From Codonopsis lanceolata (lineage: Eukaryota > Streptophyta > Magnoliopsida > Asterales > Campanulaceae): a DNA stretch of 64,000 nt. Below the pieces are notes generated by a model. It saw only the letters and a list, made by a program, of their open reading frames with translations. It was not told the DNA's origin and ran no database searches. Location: contig CM028377.1 in NCBI GenBank assembly GCA_013146195.2, positions 36,771,632-36,835,631 on the forward strand, given 5' to 3'. Numbering within the stretch: position 1 is the stretch's first letter; each line of letters opens with the position of its first letter. This document shows, in pieces, positions 53,224 through 64,000 of the stretch. The position numbers and the translations under genes are program-made.

Positions 53224-53834
53224 TAGGGGTGTAAGTGGTTCGGTTTGGTTTGGTTTATGTCAAAATCACCAATCGAACCGACTCCTAGTGATTCCAAAAA
53301 TCTCAAATCGAACCGAACCGAACCACTCGGTTTGGTTTGATTTTTTGGTTTATACAAATTATTTTTAATGAAATTAACCAACATTAAAAATAACAATAAA
53401 AACAAGATTTTAATTTGGAATTAATATCAAAATTATGAAATAACCTATTAACAACAAATTATTATAAATAAAACAATACAAATTCTAAAATAAACACAAA
53501 CAATGGAAGAGATAATAGTTCTCCAACAATCAAAATTTTGTTTGGTTTAGTACGCATTTATATGTATATATATATGAATAAATCAAATGTTCAAAATAGT
53601 TAATAGATGAATATAATATATTATATAATAAATAAATAGAAATATATAGGCTGGTTTGGTTTGGTTTAGTTTGATTTGGTTCGATACCAAAAATCGTGAA
53701 TCGAACCGAACCACGTGGTTTTCTAAATTTTGAAACCGAAACCGAACTATCTTCGACCAAAACCGAACCAAACCGACTGGTTTGGTTTGGTTCGGTTTGA
53801 TTATGTGGTTCCGTGGTTCCTATTTACACCCCTA
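53224..53834. mobile_element. hAT-like MITE
   Basis: 611 bp with inverted ends TAGGGGTGTAAGTGG and (complement) TAGGGGTGTAAATAGG. Subterminal GGTTTGGTT words at one side and AACCGAACC at the other. Flanks share GTGATA but no clean 8-bp duplication. Confidence 0.7.
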
Positions 53835-54084
53835 CGTGATAGAGCATAAGGTTAGAGATAAAACTAAATGGTGGTTTGGATTACAAAAGTCTATAAAAAT
53901 TAAAATTATACGACATTCGTTTTCAAATTATTGTCTGTTTTGATCCAACATATCATTTATAAAAAATAATTAACTATATTATAAATATTAATGAAATGTG
54001 AGATTTTTTTTTTAATGTTTTTGAATATCTAGTCATAATTAAAGTAGGTAAAACAAGTAAGAGTAAAGTAGTAAGACAAACACT

Positions 54085-54217
54085 TGTGTAAGACTGTCTT
54101 ACGGATATTTTTTGTAAGACGAATCTTATTTACCCGATCTGTTGTGTATTGGTGAGTTGAGTTGTGAGAGAGTAAGACTCCATTTTACGAATTAAGATCC
54201 GTAAGACGGTCTTACAG
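54085..54217. mobile_element. Small palindromic MITE
   Basis: About 130 bp. Left GTAAGACTGTCTTACGGAT (54087-54106) pairs with right ATCCGTAAGACGGTCTTAC (54197-54215); each end is itself palindromic (GTAAGAC-NG-GTCTTAC type). Family not assigned. Confidence 0.6.
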
Positions 54218-55283
54218 AAAACCTACTCAAGTAGTAATGGATAACTATATATCATGAACATATGGCCATAATTTAGTTTTTTTTTTTCGTGTTGTATTTA
54301 GGATAACTATATTAATTACTTAATAGGTACCACTCAATTCAGAACAAATCAGCTCACTCAAGCATCTACAATGGGGGAGCCAAGCTATCCAAATAATTAA
54401 AAATAAATAAAAAACATATTTAAGCTATTCTAAACTACCCAACAAAAAACTTCTTACAGCGATGACACAAACCCCTATAACTTTACATATAACACTATCT
54501 TTATCTCAATTATATTATATCTTTATACATTATATATTAATAAATAAATCTGTTTATGCAAAATAAATTTTATATTGCATAAATTACTAAATTCAAAATT
54601 CAATTAATTTTTAATAAAATTATTTTTCAAAAATTAATATTTATTATTAAATAATAATACTATATATTATATTTTACATATATTAAATTCAATTGATTCA
54701 ATGTTATTATGACTAATTTTATATTACAATAAAGTGTTCAACTTCGCCTGCAAATCGAAGGTAGAATTCAATTCGTCCTCTAAGAAGATTAATGTTACCT
54801 CAAAAGTTATATATATATATATAATAATAATAATAACAAATGTGATTTTTCCATCTAAAACTGATTTCCATAAATTGAAATATTGGAAACTGAAACACTT
54901 TGTTTTTATATTTTTTCTTTTGCTTTTATACTAAACATTAATATTCTTAGATAAGTTGACATGAATATATTTATACATTTCTAGGAATTTTGAATTCACC
55001 CAAACTGTTGGTATTCTCAACACAATTCATAATATCATGCTTACCCTTTTATTTTTCATCACATTTATATAAAGTCTGTGGATGTTCTTTGTGGATGTTC
55101 AACCAATCTTCTACAAAGTTTTAAAAAAAATCAGTCACAAAATAAGCTTTAAATATTTTGAACCCAAAATTTTTACTGCAACTATTATGGTTTTCATATC
55201 ATCCGTACTAAGAGACGTCCACAAACAAATATTCGAATGGATTCTCAAAGTCAAAGTTACAAGGAAATAGTTAGTCTCAACTG
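54218..55283. other. No gene seen
   Basis: Very AT-rich DNA. A word resembling GCATCTACAATGG near 54362 and its complement near 56430 could be ends of a further element of about 2 kb, but the match is short. Confidence 0.35.
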
Positions 55284-55300
55284 AAATAAACAACGAAGTT

Positions 55301-55718
55301 TTTTTTTTTTTTTTAAAGGTTGGAGGGGACATAGACCGTACCCCAACCCTTAATTTTTTTATTTATTATTTTTAATGCCTTGAAAGGCTACAATTATATA
55401 TATATGATGCCTTTGGTATGGCTCGAACAATTGATGCCTCTGGGGAGGCTTTGAACACCCGACCTCTCGGTTGAGAGTAGTTAAGTCCCAGGGTGCCTCT
55501 GGTAGGGCTTGAATACTCAACCTCCGATTAAGATAAGTGAGTAGCTAAATGAGGCGCTTTGGATAAGGCTTTAACAACAACGATGCCTCTGAAGAGGCTT
55601 GAACACCCGACCTCTCTACTGAGAGTTGTAAAGTCCAGGGTGTCTCTAGTGAGACTCGAACACCCAACCTCTCCGTTAGGAGAAGTAAGCAGTACCAGTT
55701 GAGCTAGAGCTCGTTGGT
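55301..55718 (-). mobile_element. Oligomeric tRNA-derived SINE, copy A
   Basis: 418 bp inserted on the minus strand with a perfect 17-bp target duplication AAATAAACAACGAAGTT (55284-55300 and 55719-55735). On the minus strand it starts ACCAACGAGCTCTAGCTCAA with box A (TAGCTCAACTGG) and box B (GTGTTCGAGTC). The tRNA-like block then recurs three or four times (each with GAGGTCGGGTGTTCAAGCC), and the 3' end is a poly-A run (T run at 55299-55314). Confidence 0.88.
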
Positions 55719-56731
55719 AAATAAACAACGAAGTTGTTGACATAGTCTAACTATAAAGTTATATATTTTTATAAGAAAAAAAATGGTTAAATAAAAAATA
55801 TCGAGAAATGTAACAATAAATTCAAATCTCAAATTTTTAGTTATGTATTCTTTTCAAAATAAACATGAGAAATATATTTATAAAATTTGAATATAACAAA
55901 TCTCGTACAGTAAAACAAGCATAATGAAAAATATGAAAAATACAATGACAATTAAAGCGAGGATTATTCAAATTTTGGGAGGGAGAGAAAGGAAAGGAAG
56001 GAAAACTAATATATATATATATATAATTGAGTTGGTATCCAAATTCAGCAAATCAAGTCTTTATTTATAGATAAAAACGTGTAGATATTAAAAAATATAA
56101 TTGAAAAAAAGTAATTTTTGAGGTGAAAAATACGTCAAAAGCCGGATAAAAAATCCACGTGACCAGTCAAATGGCGCCACATGGAAAGGAGGGGAAAGGA
56201 TATGTCGGCCACTATTCAATGTTTTGAAATTGCCGATTGAATCGTACAATTTATACCACACCGTTTCATTGTATTTTAGTTCAAAACAATGTCGTTTCAT
56301 TCCTTTTTTTTTTGTTGAAGTTAATGCTACGGTAGCATTGAAAGCTACCAAAACCTTTACTTTCTTTTTTTGGCTAATGAAGCTACCTCATTATTTTGCA
56401 AAATACTTGGAAAGCTACCAATGAATCCTCCATTGTAGCTGCTCTCAGGAATAGGTAGGTCATAAACTAGATAAGAGAGACTGATAAGAGGAAGTATGGT
56501 GGAAAACTAGCCATTTCTGGATGAGAAAGACACGTTTTAAACAAATTGATCTATTCTACTAACTGTACTGATTTAGATATTTTGAAAGTATTTGTGAGGT
56601 GTGTGTATGTGTGTTGAGGGAGGATGACACGTTTTGTAGATAGTAGAAGGTGATGTGAGTGCGCGGGGTCCTTGATAGTACGAGAAGAGCATGTACACTC
56701 GTTTTGAAGAATCAAAATAAAAATCAAACTC

Positions 56732-57101
56732 TTTTTTTTTTTCTTTTAAAAGTTGGAGGGATATAGACCGTTCTTCAATCCTTAATTTTTTATTTTTTTA
56801 ATCTTTGAAAGGTTACAATTATATATATGATGTCTTTAGTATGAAACAAATTGTGCATCTGGTGAGGATTTGAACACCCGACCTCTCGATTGAGAGTAGT
56901 GAAGTACCAAGGTGCTTTTGGGGGCCTTTGGGTAAGGCTTAAACAACAACGGTGCTTCTGAAGAGACTGTTCAGAAGAGGCTTGAACACCCGACCTCTCT
57001 ATTGAGAGCTGTAAAGTCCAGGATATCTATTGTGAGACTTGAACACCCGACCCCTCCGTTAGGAGAAGTGAGCAGTACCAGTTGAGCTAGAGCTCGTTGG
57101 T
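56732..57101 (-). mobile_element. Oligomeric tRNA-derived SINE, copy B
   Basis: 370 bp, same family and orientation as copy A, with one repeat partly lost. Perfect 17-bp target duplication AAATAAAAATCAAACTC (56715-56731 and 57102-57118). Starts ACCAACGAGCTCTAGCTC and ends in poly-A (T run at 56732-56741). Confidence 0.88.
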
Positions 57102-57118
57102 AAATAAAAATCAAACTC

Positions 57119-58219
57119 AATCCATTAAAAATCAATAAAATAATCTATTAGATATTTATTTGATTCAAAACCAAAAACATTTTTAATGGTGACACAAAAT
57201 CCAACATATTTACATAGTCCACCATCTTTGTCTCTATTAATAATGGCTAGAAACTTAAAAAAAATCATATAATTTTTTCTTGATATCCAAATGAAACAAG
57301 GCAAGTCATTTTTTATAAGTAAAAATGTGAAATTTAATTCAAAAAAAAATTTAAAATTAATTTTTTGGCTAAAATTAGTCAAGAAAGACAATGAAAAAAA
57401 AAATATGTCAACCACTCAAATCATTCCACATAAAAAGACAATCTTGGATTTGGAGCCTTTGGGGTTCAAGAAATGATTTCTTTTTCCAAAATCACTTGTT
57501 GATTTAGGTTATATTTTTTTAATATTGACCATTGGGAGGGATGATTTGAATTAGATTTGGGGGAAAACCCCCCATTAGGCTTGCTCTAAGGGTTCACGGT
57601 TATAAGAGGAGAGAGGGAAAAACAATTACCCACAATGGTCTTTTTATTTTTACTCTGATTTTTTTTTCTCTTCAATTCTGGTAAAAAGTTTTCGTTTAAA
57701 GTTAGTCAAACTTATTTTTTTTAAAAATGACACATTTAATAATTAATTAGTAATAAAATAACACTTTATTTTTGAAAATAAATCTTAAAATAAAATAGTA
57801 GACTATTTGCCTGAAACGAAAGGAATATCAAGTTAAAAGACAAAAACCTTAAATTCCTATGGACTATCAAAAACTTTCTTACAATTTTTTAAAGATCCTT
57901 CAATGCCTACATTTTTTTGTTTCCTCGATTTAGCATAATTTTTTTGTGTGGTGTTGGAGTTTTTTTGGCCTATGCATTTGGTCCCTAAAGTCAATCTTTT
58001 TAGTCAAATTCACCCCTCGTACCATCATAGTTACTTTTGTCGTCTCAAATTAAATTGAAATAACGAAAATACCCTTAACTTCACCCACATGCCCAACACA
58101 TAATCTACACACATAAAGGCAAATATATAGTACCAGGTTGTCTACAACGGCATGTTTATACAAGTCGTAAATTTTTGTTCCCTCCATTTTCTCTGTCCCT
58201 CATTTAACGAGATTCAAAT
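57119..58219. other. No gene seen
   Basis: AT-rich DNA with many homopolymer runs. GAGCAAGCCTAATGGGGGG (complement, near 57570-57588) looks like the end of a small transposon, possibly paired with GAGCATGTACAC near 56686. Confidence 0.35.
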
Positions 58220-59129
58220 TGTTAGAGATTTATAAATTGACTTTGTTTTAATTATTTACTTAGTTAAAATATATTTATTAATTATTTTGGCTTTCTTGGT
58301 ATTTAACTTGATTAAATATTCAATTGTTATGTCTTTTATCGAAAGGTTATTTTGGAGACTCTAATTATTTTGATTTAGGGTTTATATAAAAAGTTTGCAT
58401 AATGTTTGTTTTATTTTAGGGTTGTGCTATGTCTTGTCTTACAAGGACACACCTAACCTAATTTACTCTTGTATAGAACCTTGTAATATGATAAGTCAAT
58501 ATGACTTAGAGTTAAAATTCTTGTTTATTGCATTAACCTACTAATCTTTTATGGTAAGTGTGTTTAAAAGAAAGAAAACAATAGAGAGGGAGAAAGATTT
58601 TATCGAAAACTGCTGCTACTGTTCTAAATGAAATCTTGAATCAAACAACATCAAAGCCTTCATTCAAGACAGTCTCAGCGTAGTTCGTTTGATGGTGACT
58701 CGTTACTGTTTGTTACTGTTTTATTAAACGCTTCGTAGCTTATATCAGCATGGGTGTGTGGTTCTTCAATTATACTATCTGCTACACATAAAGCTTTTCA
58801 TAAATTCCAGTTTGTTAGTATTTAAAATGTAATGTGCTAAACTTATATGTTACTAGTAAAATATTTTTTGCCATGAGGCACAATCAACAAGAAGTTAATT
58901 ACTTGTTGATTAAAGGGTTAATTTATGTGTTGTTCTCTTTACTTCCGTCTTACTGTTTTTCTTTCCGCTGCATTTAAACATCAATGATCTTTTTAATGAA
59001 CTCTTCATTGAGTTGTTCATTGACAGATTTTCATTATTTGTATGTTCTGTTTTTATTTTATTATGTTTTTAAGTTTCTTTTAATTTAAGTTGGTTGATAT
59101 TTATAATTCTATCTACAATAAATCTTTCA
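58220..59129 (+). repeat. Copia-type LTR
   Basis: 910 bp, TGTTAGAGAT...AATCTTTCA, directly followed by a primer site and gag start. No second LTR in the window, so the element is truncated. Confidence 0.7.
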
Positions 59130-59131
59130 AT

Positions 59132-59144
59132 TGGTATAAGAGCC
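59132..59144 (+). other. Primer binding site (tRNA-Met, degenerate)
   Basis: TGGTATAAGAGCC, one base from the canonical TGGTATCAGAGCC, two bases behind the LTR. Confidence 0.75.
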
Positions 59145-59165
59145 AACTCTTGACGCACAAAGAGA

Positions 59166-59345
59166 ATGTCCTTTCTGATTGTAGCCATGATCAATTATGG
59201 CTATGTCAAGGTTCCTATTCTTGATGGTACCAATTACTATAGTTGAAAAAATCATATGAGTATGTATATCTAATCAATTGTTTACGTGTTCGGGATGTTG
59301 TTCTTAATGGCTGGTCAACCCTTTTAGATGTAATACCCTGATTTC
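59166..59345 (+). pseudogene. Copia gag N-terminal relic
   Basis: From ATG 59166 the frame reads MSFLIVAMINYGYVKVPILD followed by GTNYYS, then TAG where the conserved Trp of the NYxxW motif is expected, and a further stop. This is the beginning of a Ty1/copia gag. Homology ends near 59335, where unrelated sequence starts. It has the orientation and spacing expected behind the LTR and primer site. Nothing else of the element is present. Confidence 0.6.
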
Positions 59346-60252
59346 TTGTTAGCTTGATTTGCGTGTAATACTCGTATTTCTTCCTTTGTTAATTGCTTGA
59401 TTGGTTTGTGAGAGAGTCTATATGTGTGTGAGCAACCACATTAAGACAAAAACACTATTAAGAGATGTTCTATAGTTGTTGGGTTGCTAAAATCAAAAGT
59501 CGTAACTCGCCATTAGTTGGAATGTGACTCCGTTGAGGGTTTACTTGCGTTGTTCGTATTCGTGACCTCGGTCAGGTCCTAATTCTTTATATGATTGTTA
59601 AAGACTTGTTTATATATGTTAGACTTCAAGTTTGAGGTGTTCCTTAAGTCTATTGATGGTTTGGATGCGTTGGAGATAACGTTTGTCTTTATCGTGTAGT
59701 TCGAGATTGAGTCCTATGATCGTCTCATCTTTCGGAGTTCTTATTCTCTTAGTTGTTGGTTAATTTATTAGAAGTATTCAAGGCTAGTCATTTGGTCTCT
59801 TGACTTGCTTTAAGTCTCATACGATTTCTCGTTTGATCCCCTGTTCATTCGTTGTTTCGTTTGTAAGTTCCTATGACTTGTTTCGGATTCGTTCCAGGTT
59901 GTTTCGTGTGTTGTTCGGACTTGTTCCGGACTTGTTTCAGACATGTTTTGGAGGTGGTTTCAACCTAGGATTGATTGGGGTTGAGTTGGGGGTCAATCGG
60001 ACTTCATTTCAAGCCTATTTTTCAAAATTTGGACTAAGCGCTCGCTCAGTAGATCAGGAACTAAGCGACCGCACAGTTTCTAGTAGGTTGGCTGGGTTGA
60101 AAGGGGACTGAGTGCTAGCTTAGGGAAGGAACCAAGCGACCGCTTGGCCCCCGATTCTGTTTTGGGCTGCTTTGTTTGTTTGATGTTTTTGACCAATTTA
60201 ACCTTAATGAACCCAGTATAAACCCTCCCTAATCCACCCTCATTGGTTCTAA
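59346..60252. other. No gene seen; possible element remnant
   Basis: Moderate GC, with tandem-like phrases around TTCGGACTTGTTCC (59885-59950) and AAGCGACCGC words (60060-60150). No coding motif or termini recognised. Confidence 0.35.
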
Positions 60253-62517
60253 CTAGTGATGCACCCGTGCGTTGCACGGATTGTACATGTGTATAAAATT
60301 ATATACTAAATTAAAGTTGAATAATATGTAATTCATTTTTTTAATGAACAAAATAAACAAAAAGTAATAAACAGTAAAATTAAATATATAAAATCCTATA
60401 AATCTGAAAAAAAATAATATAAATTTTGGAATACTTTTTATATACAATAATTTTCGTTTAACATGTACGAAAATTGTAGCCATAAATATCACATAGTAAG
60501 ACATAATCAACAAAAAATGTTTTATTTGAAAGTTGAAAGAAATTCTATGATTAAATAATATTAGTGATATCATGGAATCAAAAGAGTATCATCATAATTG
60601 TACTTTGAAAGAACTCAACCTTCTAAAACATGGTTTCTCAGCCTTATAACAATAAATCCCGTGTCATTGCATAACTCAAGTGAATAGACTATATTACGAA
60701 ACAACATTATTTGAGTTTCAACCTTCTAATTTAACTCACAGTTTGAGATTTCAGAATATGTAATTCAATTTAAATAGTCACGAGTATGTATTGTTCAAAT
60801 TTAACTCATAGTTTGAGATTTCAGAATATGTATTGTTCACTGATGTGATGTAATTAAAAAATATTGCATCTTAATTTTTATATGACTATTTAATTGAAAC
60901 CATAAAAAAAAACATGTATCTCTTTCAACAACATAACTTATATATTACATTTCAATTTTCAATTACATAAAGAATTAACAAAAAAAAAAAAAAAAAAAAT
61001 GTCACTCTAATTTGAACATGACATAAAGTTCTCGATATTCTTATTTATTTGTAATGTTTTTTTTTTGTTTAGTTGATTGAGTTTTGTCTTCTTTTTTTTT
61101 TCTTCAGTTGTGTAGTGTGTATTCATCTGATATTTACAAAATCTCAAGCATATATCAATTCATTTGCATATTGTCCGCTTCATACATTGAATAAGTTACA
61201 TACTGACACCGTGCCACAGATACAAAATCTAGTGATAATTTAAACTAAAACGAACTCAAACTAAAAAAAAATAATAAAGTCAGGCCCATTAGTATTTTTT
61301 ATTTGTTTTAAATATTATAGAACTTTATTTCAAGATATATTAAAAACAATCGTTAGTATTTTTATTTACATATTTTTTTTATTTATAACAATACAACGCT
61401 ATTCAATATTTTTGAATAAATAGCATTTTTCACAAATTATTTTTATATATTGATTTTGTTTGTAATTAGTTATATGCACATGAACTCTGTCTGACATATG
61501 AATAGCTTGCCTAAAATTCGATTTCTACTATATTTTTGTGTAATACTTAATAGTTATATGTCATTTTCGAATTTAATTCTCCAAATAAGAAAAGGTAAAC
61601 TCAATTGAAATAGTTTCTGTCAACATTATTAAATGACATTTCTCAAATTCAATTTCAATTTTTTTTTTGACATAAACTGAACATAAGTGATTCCATTTTT
61701 GAAAAGTGAGTTTTGGCAGGAAATTTCTAAAAATTATGCACTTCTGTTTTTATATATACTACAACAAAACTGTGTAATGCACGATTCAATATTGATATAA
61801 ATAAAATAATATAAATTTTAATAATAACCATATAACCGAATAATTATATGAAAAATCACGAGTTTTATATGAATATAAAACAAATTATTGAAAATTATGT
61901 TAATAAAAACAATAAATTTTTAAACATATCTTTAAATTGATATCGAAATGACATGTCATTGACCAAAACATTTTACTTTGTATAATAATAAAAGAAGTTA
62001 ATTATAGAAAATTATAATCAAAACACTCGTGCAATACACGAATCCTATATTCATATCAAAATAATAGTTAAAACTCTAGTGCTAATAAAAAACACAAATG
62101 ATTGCAATATAAAGATTATGAGTTCGATGTGTAGAATTGAATATCATAATTTTGTAACATTAAAATTAAGATCATTTTGTTTGACTCTCATTTATAGTTC
62201 AATTAAAAATCTAAATGTATAAGCAAATTAATAGAAATAAAAAAATTAATGAAAATCAAGAGTCTTTAGGTTTAAAAATGGTTTACTTTTGGAGAACAAA
62301 ATCAATTTATAGAATAAAAATATTAAGAATTTCAGTTCAATTCCAATTCGAATATTTTTTTTCTAATATAAACAATAAAATTTACACTGAATCCCATTAT
62401 TCCAATTATAAACAATGGAATTGATGTTCACTTTCTCTCATTCTCTACTCTGGAGTCTCAACAAAATTTAAATTCACAGATATATTTCCCGTATTAAAAA
62501 ATGATATTAAAATATAT

Positions 62518-62587
<70 letters not shown>

Positions 62588-63768
62588 CATTAATGTTAAA
62601 AAAAATTGATGGCGCATATAATATCAGACAAAAAGCAAATTGTTCGTGATATACTAACAAGTTTTGTCATTAAACCTTAAAAACTACACTTTTCAAAATT
62701 GGTAATTTTTACAAAATAATTCAAGTATTATGGTTCAATTTAAAAATCAGACGATAACCAAAAAAAATTAAAATAGTATATAACCAAGGAAAATAAAATG
62801 TAGGAGATGTGTAAAGGAAAATGAACCAAAAATTCAAACGATCGATGGATAGACAGCGAAAATTTTGGTTTAAACCGTGCTATGGATAACTTTTGGGCCG
62901 TGACCCGGTAAACACTCATAAAACTACGTTGTTTTAGTGGAAGCATATAAACGAAAAGAAAACACTTTTACCCTAGTTTCACCACACATTGCTATTTTTT
63001 AACGTATTTTTTTGCAGCAATGACCAATCCCAAGGTTACCACCTAAAGAAAGTCCGGCAACGGAAGCTATGACCACCGACTTACCGGAAACTTGTTGGTA
63101 TGTTCATATTTCCAAAAATATTTCAAAAACTCTGTTTAACTTCAAAACTCGTTTATTAATTTTAACTAACAAACAAATTCGATCTAAATGTTGATTAGTT
63201 TCATCATCAATACTTTTTTTATATCTGAATTTTTAAACATGTATAAGTAACTAAAAAATCAGAAATTATCGGGTTTCTATTTTTTAACATGTAGTTAGCT
63301 GTCTCAAAAGATTGGTCTTATTTCGATTTATAGATTTTTTTTACAATAATAACTTGGGTTATGATGAAATAGAGAAAAAATTGTTAGATCTTGGTATTAT
63401 TACTAATTGATTGTCTGTGAATTAGTTTTACTTCAAAGTGTGTGTATATGATTTAGTTTTAAAATCATTGTTTTATTTTATCTTTATTTTTCCTAGCCTG
63501 GATATTGATGCAAAGAAATTGACAAAAAAAACTTGATTTTGCTATCTCTCAAGTTTTTACTATTCATATTTTTCTTAATATACTAAATAAGAATGTGAAA
63601 ATGTTTTGGAATCATTTATCCAATCAACCATAATAATGACATTTTCTATTTTCAATTTCCAACGTAAAAAGTGGCTTATATACAAATTAGAAGTGTTTCT
63701 AAATTTTGAAAGTCACTTTTGGCGGGAACTTTCAAAAACTTGCTCATCTCCTTTTATATATGTATAGA
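60253..63768 (-). mobile_element. Helitron (non-autonomous), possibly composite
   Basis: 3516 bp on the minus strand. 5' end TCTATACATATATAAAAGGA at 63768, with a host A before it. 3' end: hairpin CCGTGCAACGCACGG, then GTGCATCACTAG ending at 60253, with a host T after it. This is the full Helitron signature (5' TC, hairpin, CTAG-3', insertion between A and T, no target duplication). No Rep/helicase is seen. Two further hairpin-like motifs (near 61770 and 62035) and a second 5'-end-like sequence near 61765 suggest nested or tandem Helitrons. Confidence 0.8.
62524..62585. repeat. (AT)n microsatellite
   Basis: About 60 bp of pure AT repeats, inside the Helitron. Confidence 0.95.
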
Positions 63769-64000
63769 TTGTGTCCTAACTTTGTTGCTTAGTTTTAAGA
63801 GTGACTTAAGTAGGTGTAATGGAGAAAGTATGAGCCCAAAAATTAGATTTTTGTGCACCACATTGTGGTGACACTTGTCCCACTCACTCCTTGACCATTT
63901 ATAAGCCACAAGACTACTTTGGGAGCCTCATTTGCTGCCATCTCTCCCAAAAAAAACGTGGGGAGCCATTTCCATGGAGACTTCATAGGTTCTTGAAGGT

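Noticed and set aside
54362..56450. Single 2-kb transposon from GCATCTACAATGG to its complement
   Set aside because: Only about 11 bases match, and the interval contains other complete insertions; not enough to call an element.
55301..57101. tRNA genes predicted from box A/box B
   Set aside because: The cloverleaf cannot be completed, modules are repeated, and poly-A tails plus target duplications identify SINEs.
62445..62660. 71-codon frame containing a YIYIYI run
   Set aside because: Translation of an (AT)n microsatellite.

Overview
The window is nuclear DNA of a flowering plant, probably a eudicot. Evidence: LTR retrotransposons of the plant Tat (Ty3/gypsy) and Ty1/copia types, Helitron, CACTA and hAT ends, plant tRNA-derived SINEs, and decayed copies of plant genes (cytosolic fructose-1,6-bisphosphatase, eIF1, a chloroplast-type FtsH protease, LRR receptors). 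I see no intact, clearly expressed host protein gene. Nearly all of the interpretable sequence is transposable elements and their debris. The assembly is gapped (100 N at 45467-45566).

Layout. 1-6064: broken host gene pieces, mostly on the minus strand (LRR receptor N-terminus, one LRR motif, FBPase first exon, a damaged multi-exon eIF1), ending at a CACTA-type transposon terminus. 6065-6830: a TTAAC/GTAAC array and about eight 61-bp units. 6825-15913: a 5'-truncated Tat element with RT, two RNase H domains, integrase, an intron-containing gene on the opposite strand, and a 3' LTR. 15914-16828: AT-rich repeats ending like a Helitron. 17507-17890: a 73-bp satellite. 18166-23362: a young copia element (minus strand) with both LTRs and a perfect 5-bp target duplication. 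23384-24653: two MITEs, a LINE scrap and an initiator tRNA-Met gene. 25440-26266: a copia relic. 26267-39661: a 13.4-kb Tat element with both LTRs, carrying a 1067-bp hAT insertion. 39683-40797: FtsH pseudogene. 41816-45466: a third Tat element, reversed and cut by the gap. 47110-48840: a 74-bp satellite containing duplicated SINE-bearing units. 48848-49270: a CACTA terminus. 49300-53046: a second copy of the TTAAC array, 61-bp repeats and Tat pol. 53224-59345: hAT-like MITE, a palindromic MITE, two oligomeric SINEs with perfect 17-bp target duplications, and a copia LTR with the start of gag. 60253-63768: a Helitron on the minus strand.

The most interesting system is the antisense gene shared by the three Tat elements. 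In each copy it lies between pol and the 3' LTR on the opposite strand. It has its own TATA-like box 430-540 bp before the ATG, an AG acceptor at or one base before the ATG, internal GT-AG introns, a PF04195-like domain, a conserved HP-aromatic-W...C...EC motif and a coiled coil. In one element two strong hairpins lie where it converges with pol. Antisense ORFs in Tat/Grande-type elements are known; the conserved promoter and intron layout and the short motif are what I read directly here.
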